Source: Proteiniborus ethanoligenes (GTDB taxonomy: Bacteria; Bacillota; Clostridia; Tissierellales; Proteiniboraceae). Taken from it: a DNA stretch of 64,000 nt. The stretch spans positions 1 to 64,000 of the forward strand of contig NZ_FNQE01000002.1 of the NCBI RefSeq assembly GCF_900107485.1, given 5' to 3'. The stretch's first letter is position 1. Each line of letters begins with the position of its first letter. The notes under the pieces are model-generated. The model was not told the origin of the DNA. It made no database searches and saw only the letters and a list, made by a program, of their open reading frames with translations. The position numbers were made by a program, and so were the translations under genes. Positions 42,970 through 51,032 of the stretch are shown here, one piece after another.

Positions 42970-43078
42970 ACACAACTTATATACTGCGCACTAAATTCCT
43001 CCACCTGGAGCAAAGCACCACCAAGGATATTTCTTAGGGGTCCAGCTCAGAGATGTTAAAAATACTGGGACGTTAGAA
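42970..43078 (+). repeat. attC site 26 (degenerate, last in the array)
   Basis: R'' TACACAAC (ends 42976), CTGCGCACTAA, GGAGCAAAGCACC, TCCAGCTCAG, L' altered to GATGTTAAAAATAC, R' GTTAGAA (43072-43078). A second GTTGCAC follows. It marks the distal edge of the recognisable integron. Confidence 0.65.
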
Positions 43079-43134
43079 GACGTTGCACATTAGGTTAAAA
43101 AGGAGAAATCAATGTATCATACAAGGAGGAAGTA

Positions 43135-43428
43135 ATGAAAATAAAACGATTAAGTATTTCTATCTTACTAGTTTTTACTGTTTTGTTTATGGTTGTTGCT
43201 GCTTTGTTTTTTAACGAGATACGTACTCTAGCGTCATTAGAAAAAGCAGATGAATATCCTATGTATCAGATGACTTACTATGGCGATTATGGATTTGATG
43301 AATTTCTTAAAATTGGGGCTAAGTCTGATAATGATATTGAAAAGTTTGTAACAAAACGACTACTTAAGGGGATGTCAATTGATTTAGGTGTTACAGGTGA
43401 TGGGTGCACAGCATTTGTTACTAGATAG
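43135..43428 (+). pseudogene. Linear amide C-N hydrolase (choloylglycine hydrolase family), truncated at the nucleophile
   Basis: ATG 43135 follows AAGGAGG. A membrane anchor or signal (about 6-27) is followed by TLASLEKADEYPMYQMTYYG, then GCTAFVTR, where Cys is the N-terminal-nucleophile-type catalytic residue of this family, and the frame ends four residues later. About 230 residues are missing. The stop lies 48 bp downstream of the expected catalytic Cys region. Confidence 0.6.
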
Positions 43429-43501
43429 GATGTTATCTAAAATAATATTTTTAAGATTGAGGAAAGGCTTTATTAGCTTTTAAGTTTGGAGGGATAATTA
43501 A

Positions 43502-44176
43502 ATGATGAACCTTAAAAAAAGGTCCTTAATTATATTTAGTGTGGTTTTTATTATTATCGTCGTAGCTGGAACTATAGTGGTAATATTAAATGCTAATAGT
43601 CATGAGAGTGATATAATAAATACTCCACTTGCAAAGCCTATTATATATTTATATCCTGAAAATGAGAAAGTAGTTTCTGTGAAACTAAAGTATGAAGGAG
43701 AATTGACCTGTACATATCCAGAGTATAAAAATGGATGGGAAGTTGTTGCTAAACCAGATGGAGTATTAATTAATTTAGAAGATAACTTGGAGTACTCATA
43801 CTTATTTTGGGAAGGGGAAAGCAAAAAACACACATGGAACATTTCTAAAGGTTTTGTTGTAAAAGGTGAAGACACAAAAGACTTTTTACAGAAGAAACTT
43901 TCAGAAATAGGACTTATTCCAAAGGAGTATAACGAGTTTATTGTATATTGGCTTCCACATATGAAAGATAATCCGTATAACTTTATATATTTTGCAGGAG
44001 AAGAATATGAGGAGTTAGCAAAGCTAAAAATCACACCAAAACCCGATTCAATACTTAGAGTATTCATGGTATTTAAATCATTAGATGAGTACGAGGAAGT
44101 TGAGGAGCAGCTCTTCCCCAGGTTTGAAAGAGAAGGTTTCACTGTTATAGAATGGGGCGGTACAGAACTGAAATAG
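43502..44176 (+). CDS. Membrane-anchored protein of unknown function, KPIIYLYPE family
   Basis: A 224-residue protein with one N-terminal membrane helix (about residues 8-28) and an exported domain beginning KPIIYLYPENEKVVSVKLKY, a recurrent Firmicute family without assigned function. It ends naturally in ERE-GFTVIEWGGTELK. ATG 43502 and 43505 both follow TGGAGGG. No attC follows it, so it is probably resident chromosome. Confidence 0.6.
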   Translation: MMNLKKRSLIIFSVVFIIIVVAGTIVVILNANSHESDIINTPLAKPIIYLYPENEKVVSVKLKYEGELTCTYPEYKNGWEVVAKPDGVLINLEDNLEYSYLFWEGESKKHTWNISKGFVVKGEDTKDFLQKKLSEIGLIPKEYNEFIVYWLPHMKDNPYNFIYFAGEEYEELAKLKITPKPDSILRVFMVFKSLDEYEEVEEQLFPRFEREGFTVIEWGGTELK

Positions 44177-44376
44177 GATTATACGGTGCTAACCGAGTCA
44201 GTCATCCACCCTTATGGAATCCTAAGTTTGCTAAAATAGAACGAATAATTAAAAATGGAGAAATTCAAACAGAAGAAGTTACTACTAATCCATATATTAG
44301 TTTTTTTGAATACTCAGACGATGCTCTTAAAACTGAATACAGCTTTTATGATGAGGGCGGAAACAACATTGAGTAA
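44152..44376 (+). CDS. Small ORF overlapping the previous gene, possible fragment
   Basis: A 74-codon frame that begins inside the preceding gene with no clear ribosome site. The non-overlapping part (NPKFAKIERIIKNGEIQTEE, FFEYSDDALKTEYSFYDEGG) has good coding composition. It may be the tail of a lost gene or translationally coupled. Function unknown. Confidence 0.3.
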   Translation: MGRYRTEIGLYGANRVSHPPLWNPKFAKIERIIKNGEIQTEEVTTNPYISFFEYSDDALKTEYSFYDEGGNNIE

Positions 44377-44396
44377 AAATAATGTTTAAGGAAGTG

Positions 44397-45272
44397 ATGT
44401 TGTCATTGAATATAACTAAAGAAAAAATCAAAATAGTAATAGCTATGCTAATATGGGGAACAATAGGCATTTTTGTTAGAGAAATAGATTTAGGTAGTGT
44501 GGATATTGCTTTTTTTAGGGCATTAATAGGGAGCATATTTTTGTTTTTTCTAGGGATATTTAAACATGAGAAACTGGCTGGAGCTGAATTTAAAAAGAAT
44601 TTACCTATATTAATGTTATCGGGTGCAATAATTGGGGTCAACTGGGTTTTACTGTTTCAAGCCTATAAATATACTACAATATCAAACGCTACTCTAAGCT
44701 ATTATCTCGCACCAGTATTTATAGTAATTCTTTCATCTTTCATATTAAAAGAGAAATTGAGTACAAAGAAAATAACGTATATATTTATAGCATTGATAGG
44801 GCTGTTTTTAATATTACAAACTGGAGAAAAGTCCGCTATTTCGTCTTATAATCATGTAAAAGGTATATTATTTGGCTTATCAGGAGCAGTGCTTTATGCA
44901 ATAGTAGTCATGCTCAACAAACATATTAAGTGCTTACCAACATTTACTGTTACATTATTACAATTATTTGTTGCGGCTATAATACTCTTACCCTTTGTTA
45001 TTAGTGAAAATACTTTTGACTTAAAATCAGTGGATATGAAATCCTGGATAATCATGCTTTTAGTAGGTATAATACATACTGGAGTTGCTTATTTGTTATA
45101 TTTTTCTGCAATAAAGGAAGTAAAAGGGCAATCCATAGCTATATTAAGCTATATCGACCCAATCTTTGCAGTCCTAATATCTTTTGTATTTCTAGATGAG
45201 CCTATGGGAGTTTTACAAATATTAGGTGGATTACTAATACTAGGTTCCGCATATTTAAGCGAGGGAAAATAA
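44397..45272 (+). CDS. EamA-family (DMT) transporter
   Basis: About 291 residues with ten membrane helices arranged as two EamA repeats (first about 10-135, second about 150-290); LSYYLAPVFIVILSSFILKE and ILSYIDPIFAVLISFVFLDE are the matching repeat ends. The family exports amino acids, nucleosides or other metabolites. ATG 44397 (or TTG 44400) follows TTTAAGGA; the ATG at 44382 has no ribosome site. Confidence 0.85.
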   Translation: MLSLNITKEKIKIVIAMLIWGTIGIFVREIDLGSVDIAFFRALIGSIFLFFLGIFKHEKLAGAEFKKNLPILMLSGAIIGVNWVLLFQAYKYTTISNATLSYYLAPVFIVILSSFILKEKLSTKKITYIFIALIGLFLILQTGEKSAISSYNHVKGILFGLSGAVLYAIVVMLNKHIKCLPTFTVTLLQLFVAAIILLPFVISENTFDLKSVDMKSWIIMLLVGIIHTGVAYLLYFSAIKEVKGQSIAILSYIDPIFAVLISFVFLDEPMGVLQILGGLLILGSAYLSEGK

Positions 45273-45598
45273 AATTAAGGGAAATAGGAAGTAGAAAAAC
45301 ACAAATAAACTAGATGTTCCATGGGAAAAATTCCTGTTAGATGATACAAAGCTGAATAATGTTTATATAGAATGATGAATAAAGATAGCAATTTTTTGAA
45401 AAATATATGAGATTTTAAGAAAGTTAATTAGGCATACCACATGATATTATACTTTTATTGAAGTACTTTGATATAGATAGTAGTTACGATTTTGAGCAAA
45501 AACTACTATAAGAGCTCAGGGAGTATTAATAATTTTTAGAAGCCATGAGTAATATAGTAAACAAGAGTAACTCATAAAAAGCAAAGGAGATAAGTATC
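45273..45598 (+). other. Intergenic region with a small coding remnant
   Basis: No intact gene. A short frame reading IPHDIILLLKYFDIDSSYDF + EQKLL (45433-45509) lacks a start and looks like a gene remnant. AGCAAAGGAG just before 45599 is the ribosome site of the next gene. No terminator of note. Confidence 0.4.
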
Positions 45599-46111
45599 AT
45601 GAGAAAAGGTATCTTTTTATCATTATTGTTATTAGTTGTTATAATCTTAATCAGTTGTTCGAATAATTCTAAACAGGTTCCTAATGAAAATGCAACTCTT
45701 CGTTCAGATTCTACTGAAGCAACAGATAGCTCAACATCGGATTCCACAACCGAGGAAACAGAGAAAAACAGTGGAATGAATGTAAATGTGAGCTTAGGTA
45801 CAACAGGAGAGAATATGAGCTTGCCTGAAAGATTTCCTAAAGATGTTTTTCCACTTCCAGAGGATGCTAATATCATCAATGTAAATGATAATAAGGATTC
45901 CAAGGCATTAGGAATTGTATTAGAGACAGATAAGAGCTATGAAGAAGTGATAGAATTCTATCAGGATATTATGAAGGATGGGACTATTACTGTAGAGGAT
46001 AAAAAAGAAGACGCATATGTCCTTATAGGTTCTAAGAATGGATATGGAGTTACAATATTTATAAACAAGCAAAATAACAATGTAGGTGTTTTAATTGATG
46101 TGACACTTTAA
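45599..46111 (+). CDS. Putative lipoprotein
   Basis: A 170-residue protein with a lipoprotein signal (KGIFLSLLLLVVIILISCSN, Cys about residue 19), a Ser/Thr/Glu-rich low-complexity linker (about 30-60), and a small folded C-terminal domain (ERFPKDVFPLPEDANIINV, KSYEEVIEFYQDIMKDG). Similar arrangements hold short surface proteins in Clostridia. Function unknown. Confidence 0.65.
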   Translation: MRKGIFLSLLLLVVIILISCSNNSKQVPNENATLRSDSTEATDSSTSDSTTEETEKNSGMNVNVSLGTTGENMSLPERFPKDVFPLPEDANIINVNDNKDSKALGIVLETDKSYEEVIEFYQDIMKDGTITVEDKKEDAYVLIGSKNGYGVTIFINKQNNNVGVLIDVTL

Positions 46112-46173
46112 AGTGTAAGCAGTATGAACAGATATATGGTTGTATTAACATTAGTTACTACTTTAGCTGGATG

Positions 46174-46206
46174 TTCCCTTAGACTATAGTCTAAGGGAAT
46201 TTTGTG
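46174..46206 (+). terminator. Palindromic terminator before the polysaccharide cluster
   Basis: TTCCCTTAGACTA + TAGTCTAAGGGAA is a perfect 26-bp palindrome followed by TTTTG. Its stem is very similar to the terminator at 50778, so the polysaccharide cluster is bracketed by near-identical terminators. Confidence 0.7.
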
Positions 46207-46423
46207 ATTAATTATGCACCTATCTAATTACAGTTTTTATAATCGGAGGAGATACAAATTGTAGTTATACCACTGTAATCAAAATGTAACAATTCTGTTT
46301 ACAATAGGCACCTCTTTTGTGATAAAATAAATTTGCATTGTATGTTGCTTCTGAAGGCTTTGTGGTTAATAGCTCAGTATGATTTCTTTTCCTACAAAGC
46401 TATTAAGTAAAAGTTTTTTTGCT

Positions 46424-46451
46424 TTGAAGCTCCTATAAAGTATGGTATACT
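46424..46451 (+). promoter_or_regulatory. Promoter of the polysaccharide cluster
   Basis: TTGAAG (46424-46429), 16-bp spacer, TATACT (46446-46451) with an extended TG one base upstream. It is about 125 bp before the first gene. The remaining 46207-46423 and 46452-46576 hold an AATAGCT/AGCTATT inverted repeat (46366-46405) but no gene. Confidence 0.5.
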
Positions 46452-46576
46452 CAGCATAAAAGCAAGCATTACTTTTTCAATGATATCTTTATTAGCAGAA
46501 GCATTATCTATGATTTAATTACTGAATATATTATATTTTATAAGAAATAATTATTTATACTTCGAGGTGTATTCTT

Positions 46577-47098
46577 ATGAGAACCATATATCTTATGTTA
46601 TATTATTTTATAGGAAGGCATATGCCAGCATCAGATCGTCCCTATGCTTTGGGGGCAAAAAAAATCAGATATTTTCTTTGCAAGCACCTATTCTCCTTTA
46701 TAGGTCAAAATGTGAACATAGAACATGGGGCATTCTTTGGTAGTGGAGAGAACATCGAAATAGGAGACAACTCTGGCTTAGGTATCAACTGCAGTGTTTC
46801 CGGTCCACTAAAAATTGGAAGAGATGTGATGATGGGACCAGAAGTGATGATTTTTACATCCAATCATGAAATAAGCGATGTAAATATTCCTATGATAGAA
46901 CAGGGAGATACTCCGAAGAAAGCAGTTCTTATTGAAGATGATGTTTGGATTGGGGCGAGGGCCATTATTTTACCTGGAGTACACATTCGAAAAGGAGCTG
47001 TAGTAGCAGCAGGGGCAGTAGTTACAAAAGATGTTCCTTCCTATGCAATTGTAGGAGGTAATCCAGCAAAGATTATCAAGTATCGAAAGGAAGCTTAA
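46577..47098 (+). CDS. Hexapeptide-repeat sugar O-acetyltransferase
   Basis: A 173-residue left-handed beta-helix protein: [28 protein letters not shown] with the catalytic-type His, and [20 protein letters not shown], ending [12 protein letters not shown]. It acetylates hydroxyls of a sugar in polysaccharide synthesis, like WcaF/Maa family members. First gene of a four- or five-gene polysaccharide operon; the next gene starts two bases after its stop. Confidence 0.88.
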   Translation: MRTIYLMLYYFIGRHMPASDRPYALGAKKIRYFLCKHLFSFIGQNVNIEHGAFFGSGENIEIGDNSGLGINCSVSGPLKIGRDVMMGPEVMIFTSNHEISDVNIPMIEQGDTPKKAVLIEDDVWIGARAIILPGVHIRKGAVVAAGAVVTKDVPSYAIVGGNPAKIIKYRKEA

Positions 47099-47099
47099 C

Positions 47100-48212
47100 A
47101 TGAAGAAAAATGTACTGATATTTTCACTTCTAAATTGGAAAAGTAAGCTTTTACACAGATCTCATATGTTGGCTAAATATTTTGCTAAGAAGGGTTTTGA
47201 GGTCTTTTATGTACAAAAAGAAAATGTTAGCAATATAAGAGATTTAGGCTTTAAACCTAAAATATACAAAGATAAGAATATCCATATTATAAGTCTACTC
47301 GCTTTACCATATTTAAAAGGAAAAGTTAAAAGCATTTACAGCTTAAATGATAGAATTATGACAGCACAGTTGAAAGAATTATTTTCAATGGTTGATGAGC
47401 CATTAATTATTTTAGAATCACCCTACTGGATAAGAGCTATAGAAAACAGCAGGGGGGAAAAAGGTATTCTTTGCTACGATATAAGTGATGATTTTTCTCA
47501 ATTTGCAACTAATGATAAATGGAAGCGACAAGTACTGGCTTATGAAAAAGAAGCTATAGATCAATCGGATTTTATCACCATTACAGCAGAACAGCTAAGG
47601 GAAAAGGCTCCAGATAAAACCAACGTCTATTTGGTGGAGAATGGGGTAGATTTAGACGAGTTTGCAGATTCCAAAAACATATTTGGAGATAAATATAAAA
47701 AGCCTGTCTGTGGTTTTATAGGTGGTTTATTTCAATGGATAGATTTTGATTTGATTAGTAGGTTGGCAGATAAGTATAGGGATTACAGCTTTGTATTGAT
47801 TGGTCCCACTGATCAACAGCACCAAATAGATAAGCTTTGCCAAAATTCCAATGTATATTATCTAGGGGAGAAGGACAAAGCTGATATAGGGAATTACTTT
47901 GCTAGCTTAGATATAGGACTTATTCCCTTCGTTTCGGAGGAAAGGTACCCTAGGCTAAAAACCGTAAATTCTAATAAGATTTTTCAGTATTGCTACTTTG
48001 GATATCCGGTTATTTCTACCCAATTTGAGCAAGTAAAAAGCTTAACAGAAGTAGTTCAAGTATGCAAAAATCAGGAGGAATTTATTGAAGGACTAGGCAT
48101 AAGTCTAGAGTCTGATACGGAAAAAATGCGAGAAAGACGTAAAAAGTATGCTTATGAAAACTCTTGGGAAAAGAGAGTGGAGGATTTAATTAATATAGCT
48201 AGTAACAGATAA
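47100..48212 (+). CDS. Glycosyltransferase, GT4-like
   Basis: A 370-residue GT-B protein. The C-terminal donor-binding domain has VENGVDLDEF, CGFIGGLFQWIDFDLI, YLGEKDKADIGNYFASLDIGL and SEERYPRLKTVNSNKIFQYC. It probably adds a sugar to a lipid-linked or surface polysaccharide. The order acetyltransferase, glycosyltransferase, ligase suggests one operon. Confidence 0.85.
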   Translation: MKKNVLIFSLLNWKSKLLHRSHMLAKYFAKKGFEVFYVQKENVSNIRDLGFKPKIYKDKNIHIISLLALPYLKGKVKSIYSLNDRIMTAQLKELFSMVDEPLIILESPYWIRAIENSRGEKGILCYDISDDFSQFATNDKWKRQVLAYEKEAIDQSDFITITAEQLREKAPDKTNVYLVENGVDLDEFADSKNIFGDKYKKPVCGFIGGLFQWIDFDLISRLADKYRDYSFVLIGPTDQQHQIDKLCQNSNVYYLGEKDKADIGNYFASLDIGLIPFVSEERYPRLKTVNSNKIFQYCYFGYPVISTQFEQVKSLTEVVQVCKNQEEFIEGLGISLESDTEKMRERRKKYAYENSWEKRVEDLINIASNR

Positions 48213-48351
48213 TAATACTTAGAAAAAAGCTTGAAATTCTGTAACAGCTTTCTACGAAGGGAGATTTAACACTGTGTTTAGACAAGTCCCATATAAAAAG
48301 GTATAATTATATATCTTAGACAAAAAGCTAATATGAATAGGAGGAGCGCAC

Positions 48352-48843
48352 ATGAAATTCATAGATGAAAAGGGAAGATTTTTTGGAAAAATCAATATAT
48401 TCGATTTAATGGTTGTTATACTATTGGTGGCGTTAATAGGAGGAGTAGGATATAAGTATTTTATTTTAGGCAACAAAGTTATGGTTAATGAATCAGATAT
48501 TGATGTTACACTATGGGTAGAAGATGTGAGGCAAATAACTGTAGATGTTATAAATGTAGGGGATGTAATAAGAGAATATGATAGCAACCAATTATTTGGG
48601 GAAATTATTGAAAAACAGGTAACACAGCATTACGAACCTGTTGAGACTGCTGACGGTAGGATTGTAAATGCAGCAGTAGAAGGTAAATACGATGTATACA
48701 TTAAGCTGAAGTGTAAAGGAATTGTAACCGACAATGCCATATCCATAGGAAGCAAAGAGGTTAGAATGGGAGGAACTATCATTACAAAACACCAGCTATA
48801 CTCAGTATCCACAAAGGTTGTAGAAATAGACCTAAAGAAATAA
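48352..48843 (+). CDS. DUF4330 membrane-anchored protein
   Basis: A 163-residue protein starting MKFIDEKGRFFGKINIFD, typical of DUF4330, with one membrane helix (about 18-36) and an exported domain. Present in polysaccharide and cell-envelope operons of Clostridia; role not known. ATG 48352 follows TAGGAGGAG. The 139 bp before it hold no clear terminator. Confidence 0.75.
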   Translation: MKFIDEKGRFFGKINIFDLMVVILLVALIGGVGYKYFILGNKVMVNESDIDVTLWVEDVRQITVDVINVGDVIREYDSNQLFGEIIEKQVTQHYEPVETADGRIVNAAVEGKYDVYIKLKCKGIVTDNAISIGSKEVRMGGTIITKHQLYSVSTKVVEIDLKK

Positions 48844-48855
48844 GGGGCTGTTAGC

Positions 48856-49407
48856 ATGAAAAATAATATTGTAACTTATAGAGCATATAAAAGGCTTAGC
48901 ACCATATATTTGAATAGCTTATCTGTACAGGCCTTTTCAGGGGTATTATCTAAAGTATTTCAGATTATTACCACTAGTAAGACTTTTCAATTACTATTTA
49001 ATAGCAAAAATGTTTTTAAAGATAGTATAATATATAAATTGTTCTGTGTGCTTTTAAAAGCTTTAAAATCAGGGCTAAAGAAAAACGGCATCATAGAAAA
49101 CACTTTAAAAGACAGCTATTTTATTAGCTTTTTTACTAGAATATTGCATCATAAGGAAAAGAGAGCCATAAACAGTCTTTATCTAATATTATCCTTGGCC
49201 TTACTGATGAATATGGGTTTTAAAACAATATTAGGAAGCTTTACCTTAGCAGGAAACAAGAACTTTATATTAATGGCTTTAGGGCTAATAATCTTATATT
49301 TTCTACAATTGGATTATGTTACTATTATGAAGAATAGCAGGATTATTGCTTTTACCTATAATATCCTTTATGATGAATCCTTTAATCATGAAAATGAGGA
49401 GAGATAG
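48856..49407 (+). CDS. Hypothetical protein with C-terminal membrane helices
   Basis: A 183-residue basic protein; residues 1-105 are amphipathic, and 108-125 and 135-155 are membrane helices (LYLILSLALLMNMGF; FILMALGLIILYFLQL). It lies between the DUF4330 gene (12 bp) and the ligase gene (2 bp), so it is part of the operon. It could be a partner of the O-antigen-ligase-like protein. No family recognised. Confidence 0.55.
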   Translation: MKNNIVTYRAYKRLSTIYLNSLSVQAFSGVLSKVFQIITTSKTFQLLFNSKNVFKDSIIYKLFCVLLKALKSGLKKNGIIENTLKDSYFISFFTRILHHKEKRAINSLYLILSLALLMNMGFKTILGSFTLAGNKNFILMALGLIILYFLQLDYVTIMKNSRIIAFTYNILYDESFNHENEER

Positions 49408-49409
49408 CT

Positions 49410-50732
49410 ATGAATTCAACAGCAAATAGAAGAAATGAAATGTTCTGGCTCTTGATCATTAGCATGGTTTTAGGCGTAAGCATGATTTTATTACCTACTT
49501 ATACTAATGTTAAGATCTTAGGAGCTATACTAGCAATGGTCCTGGTACTATGGAAAACGGAAATTGGATTGTATGGAGCAGTGGTGGCATTACCATTTAT
49601 AAACTTCAAATATGTAGCAGCATTAATGTTCTATACCTTTGTCTGCTATATATGGAAAAAGGTTTATAAAAAAGAAAAAATCCATACAACTCCCATAGAT
49701 GGACCCTTGGTTATTTTTTTCATTGTATTAGTATTTTCTGTAGTATTTTCTATTACACTAAACCAAAGCATTAAGGATATGTATTTTTACTCTGGAATTC
49801 TTTTAATGACTTTTATGGTAAGTAGAGATTTGGACAAAAAAAACTTAAAAGGAATTCTCATGGTTTTTGCTGGAGTGGCAGCAATAGTGGCGATCTATGG
49901 AATCTTTCAATATTTTACTGGAGAAATGGGAGGCCATGGCTGGGTAGATGTAAAAACCAATCCAAATTTAAAAGCCAGAGCCTATTCTACTATGGAGAAT
50001 CCTAATATATTGGCAGAATATCTGGTCATTGCAGGAAGTATATCAGTAGCCTTGTTTTTAGATAGTAAAAACATATGGAGGAAACTATTATTAGTAGCTA
50101 TTACAGGAATAATATTTGTAGGATTGCTGTTAACTATGTCAAGAGGCGGTTGGATTGCATTTGCAATTTCCTGTATAATCATACTTACTGCCGAAGACAA
50201 AAGAGTTATTCCAGTTATGCTTCTTCTAGGAGCTGTATCCATATTCTTTTTGCCAGATGTAGTTATTGAGCGATTGAAAACCATTGGCAGTGTGAAAGAC
50301 TCCTCTAATGCATATAGATTTCTTATATGGTCTGCGTCCTTGGGGATGCTAAAGGATTTTTGGGCAAGTGGAGTAGGATTAGGCTATGCAGCCTTTATTA
50401 AGGCTTACCCTAACTATATGCTACCGGGAATTAAAGCTGCTCATGCCCACAATTCATATTTGCAGATGGCTATTGAAATAGGTGTATTTGGATTGTTGGC
50501 CTTTCTATGGGGGGTTTTTAAAAGCTATGGAACAGGAATTAGAGTTTGGCTAAAAGCGAAAGACTCTTTCTACAAGAGGATTGTAGTTGCCTCCATGGGG
50601 GCTGTTTCTGGGCTTTTATTTCACTCTTTAGTGGAGCATGTTTTGTTTGACTATCGAATAATTTTTTCCTTTTGGCTAATGCTTGCAATTATTATGGGAT
50701 GTAGCAGATGTCTCAGGGATGAAAACCTATAA
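49410..50732 (+). CDS. O-antigen ligase/polymerase-like protein
   Basis: A 440-residue membrane protein with about ten to twelve helices and the Wzy_C/WaaL-type periplasmic loop (about 280-350: ASGVGLGYAAFIKAYP, IKAAHAHNSYLQMAIEIG, with the conserved His-rich AHAHNSY). It polymerises or transfers lipid-linked polysaccharide at the outer face of the membrane. No flippase or initiating sugar transferase is seen in the window, so these must be elsewhere. Confidence 0.85.
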   Translation: MNSTANRRNEMFWLLIISMVLGVSMILLPTYTNVKILGAILAMVLVLWKTEIGLYGAVVALPFINFKYVAALMFYTFVCYIWKKVYKKEKIHTTPIDGPLVIFFIVLVFSVVFSITLNQSIKDMYFYSGILLMTFMVSRDLDKKNLKGILMVFAGVAAIVAIYGIFQYFTGEMGGHGWVDVKTNPNLKARAYSTMENPNILAEYLVIAGSISVALFLDSKNIWRKLLLVAITGIIFVGLLLTMSRGGWIAFAISCIIILTAEDKRVIPVMLLLGAVSIFFLPDVVIERLKTIGSVKDSSNAYRFLIWSASLGMLKDFWASGVGLGYAAFIKAYPNYMLPGIKAAHAHNSYLQMAIEIGVFGLLAFLWGVFKSYGTGIRVWLKAKDSFYKRIVVASMGAVSGLLFHSLVEHVLFDYRIIFSFWLMLAIIMGCSRCLRDENL

Positions 50733-50777
50733 CCACAAATTTAAGATAATTAAGTAAATATATTCTATATATTTTTG

Positions 50778-50810
50778 TTCCCTTAAACCATAGGTTTAAG
50801 GGAATTTTTT
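50778..50810 (+). terminator. Terminator after the polysaccharide cluster
   Basis: TTCCCTTAAACC pairs perfectly with GGTTTAAGGGAA around ATA, then six T. The rest of 50811-51020 shows no gene; the regulator's promoter must lie there. Confidence 0.88.
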
Positions 50811-51032
50811 TAAATATTTAAGATGGAAAAGCTGTTACGTACAAAAAATCGTAATGTAATATTGAACAGTAAAATGATGAATAGTCTTTTTATCACAACA
50901 GGGATTCCTTTAAATGTATTTAATAAGAAGAATAAAGGAATCTATCGAAATTTGTAGAATCTGTACTTTATATATTAAAAGATTGTTTTAAAGAACACCT
51001 ATATATAATAGATTTTTTAAGGGGGTATTATT

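Noticed and set aside
22897-43078. The regularly recurring 146-bp repeats taken as a CRISPR array
   Set aside because: Repeat length, irregular spacing of 0.4-1.5 kb, coding DNA between copies, and degenerate copies all exclude CRISPR.
22897-43078. The repeats taken as MITEs or REP elements
   Set aside because: They lie on one strand only, always 3' of a gene, and end in conserved integron core boxes, with no target-site duplications. attC explains all of this.
46140-46195. Short lipoprotein-like frame ending LVTTLAGCSLRL
   Set aside because: It is under 20 residues and ends inside a terminator stem; no ribosome site.
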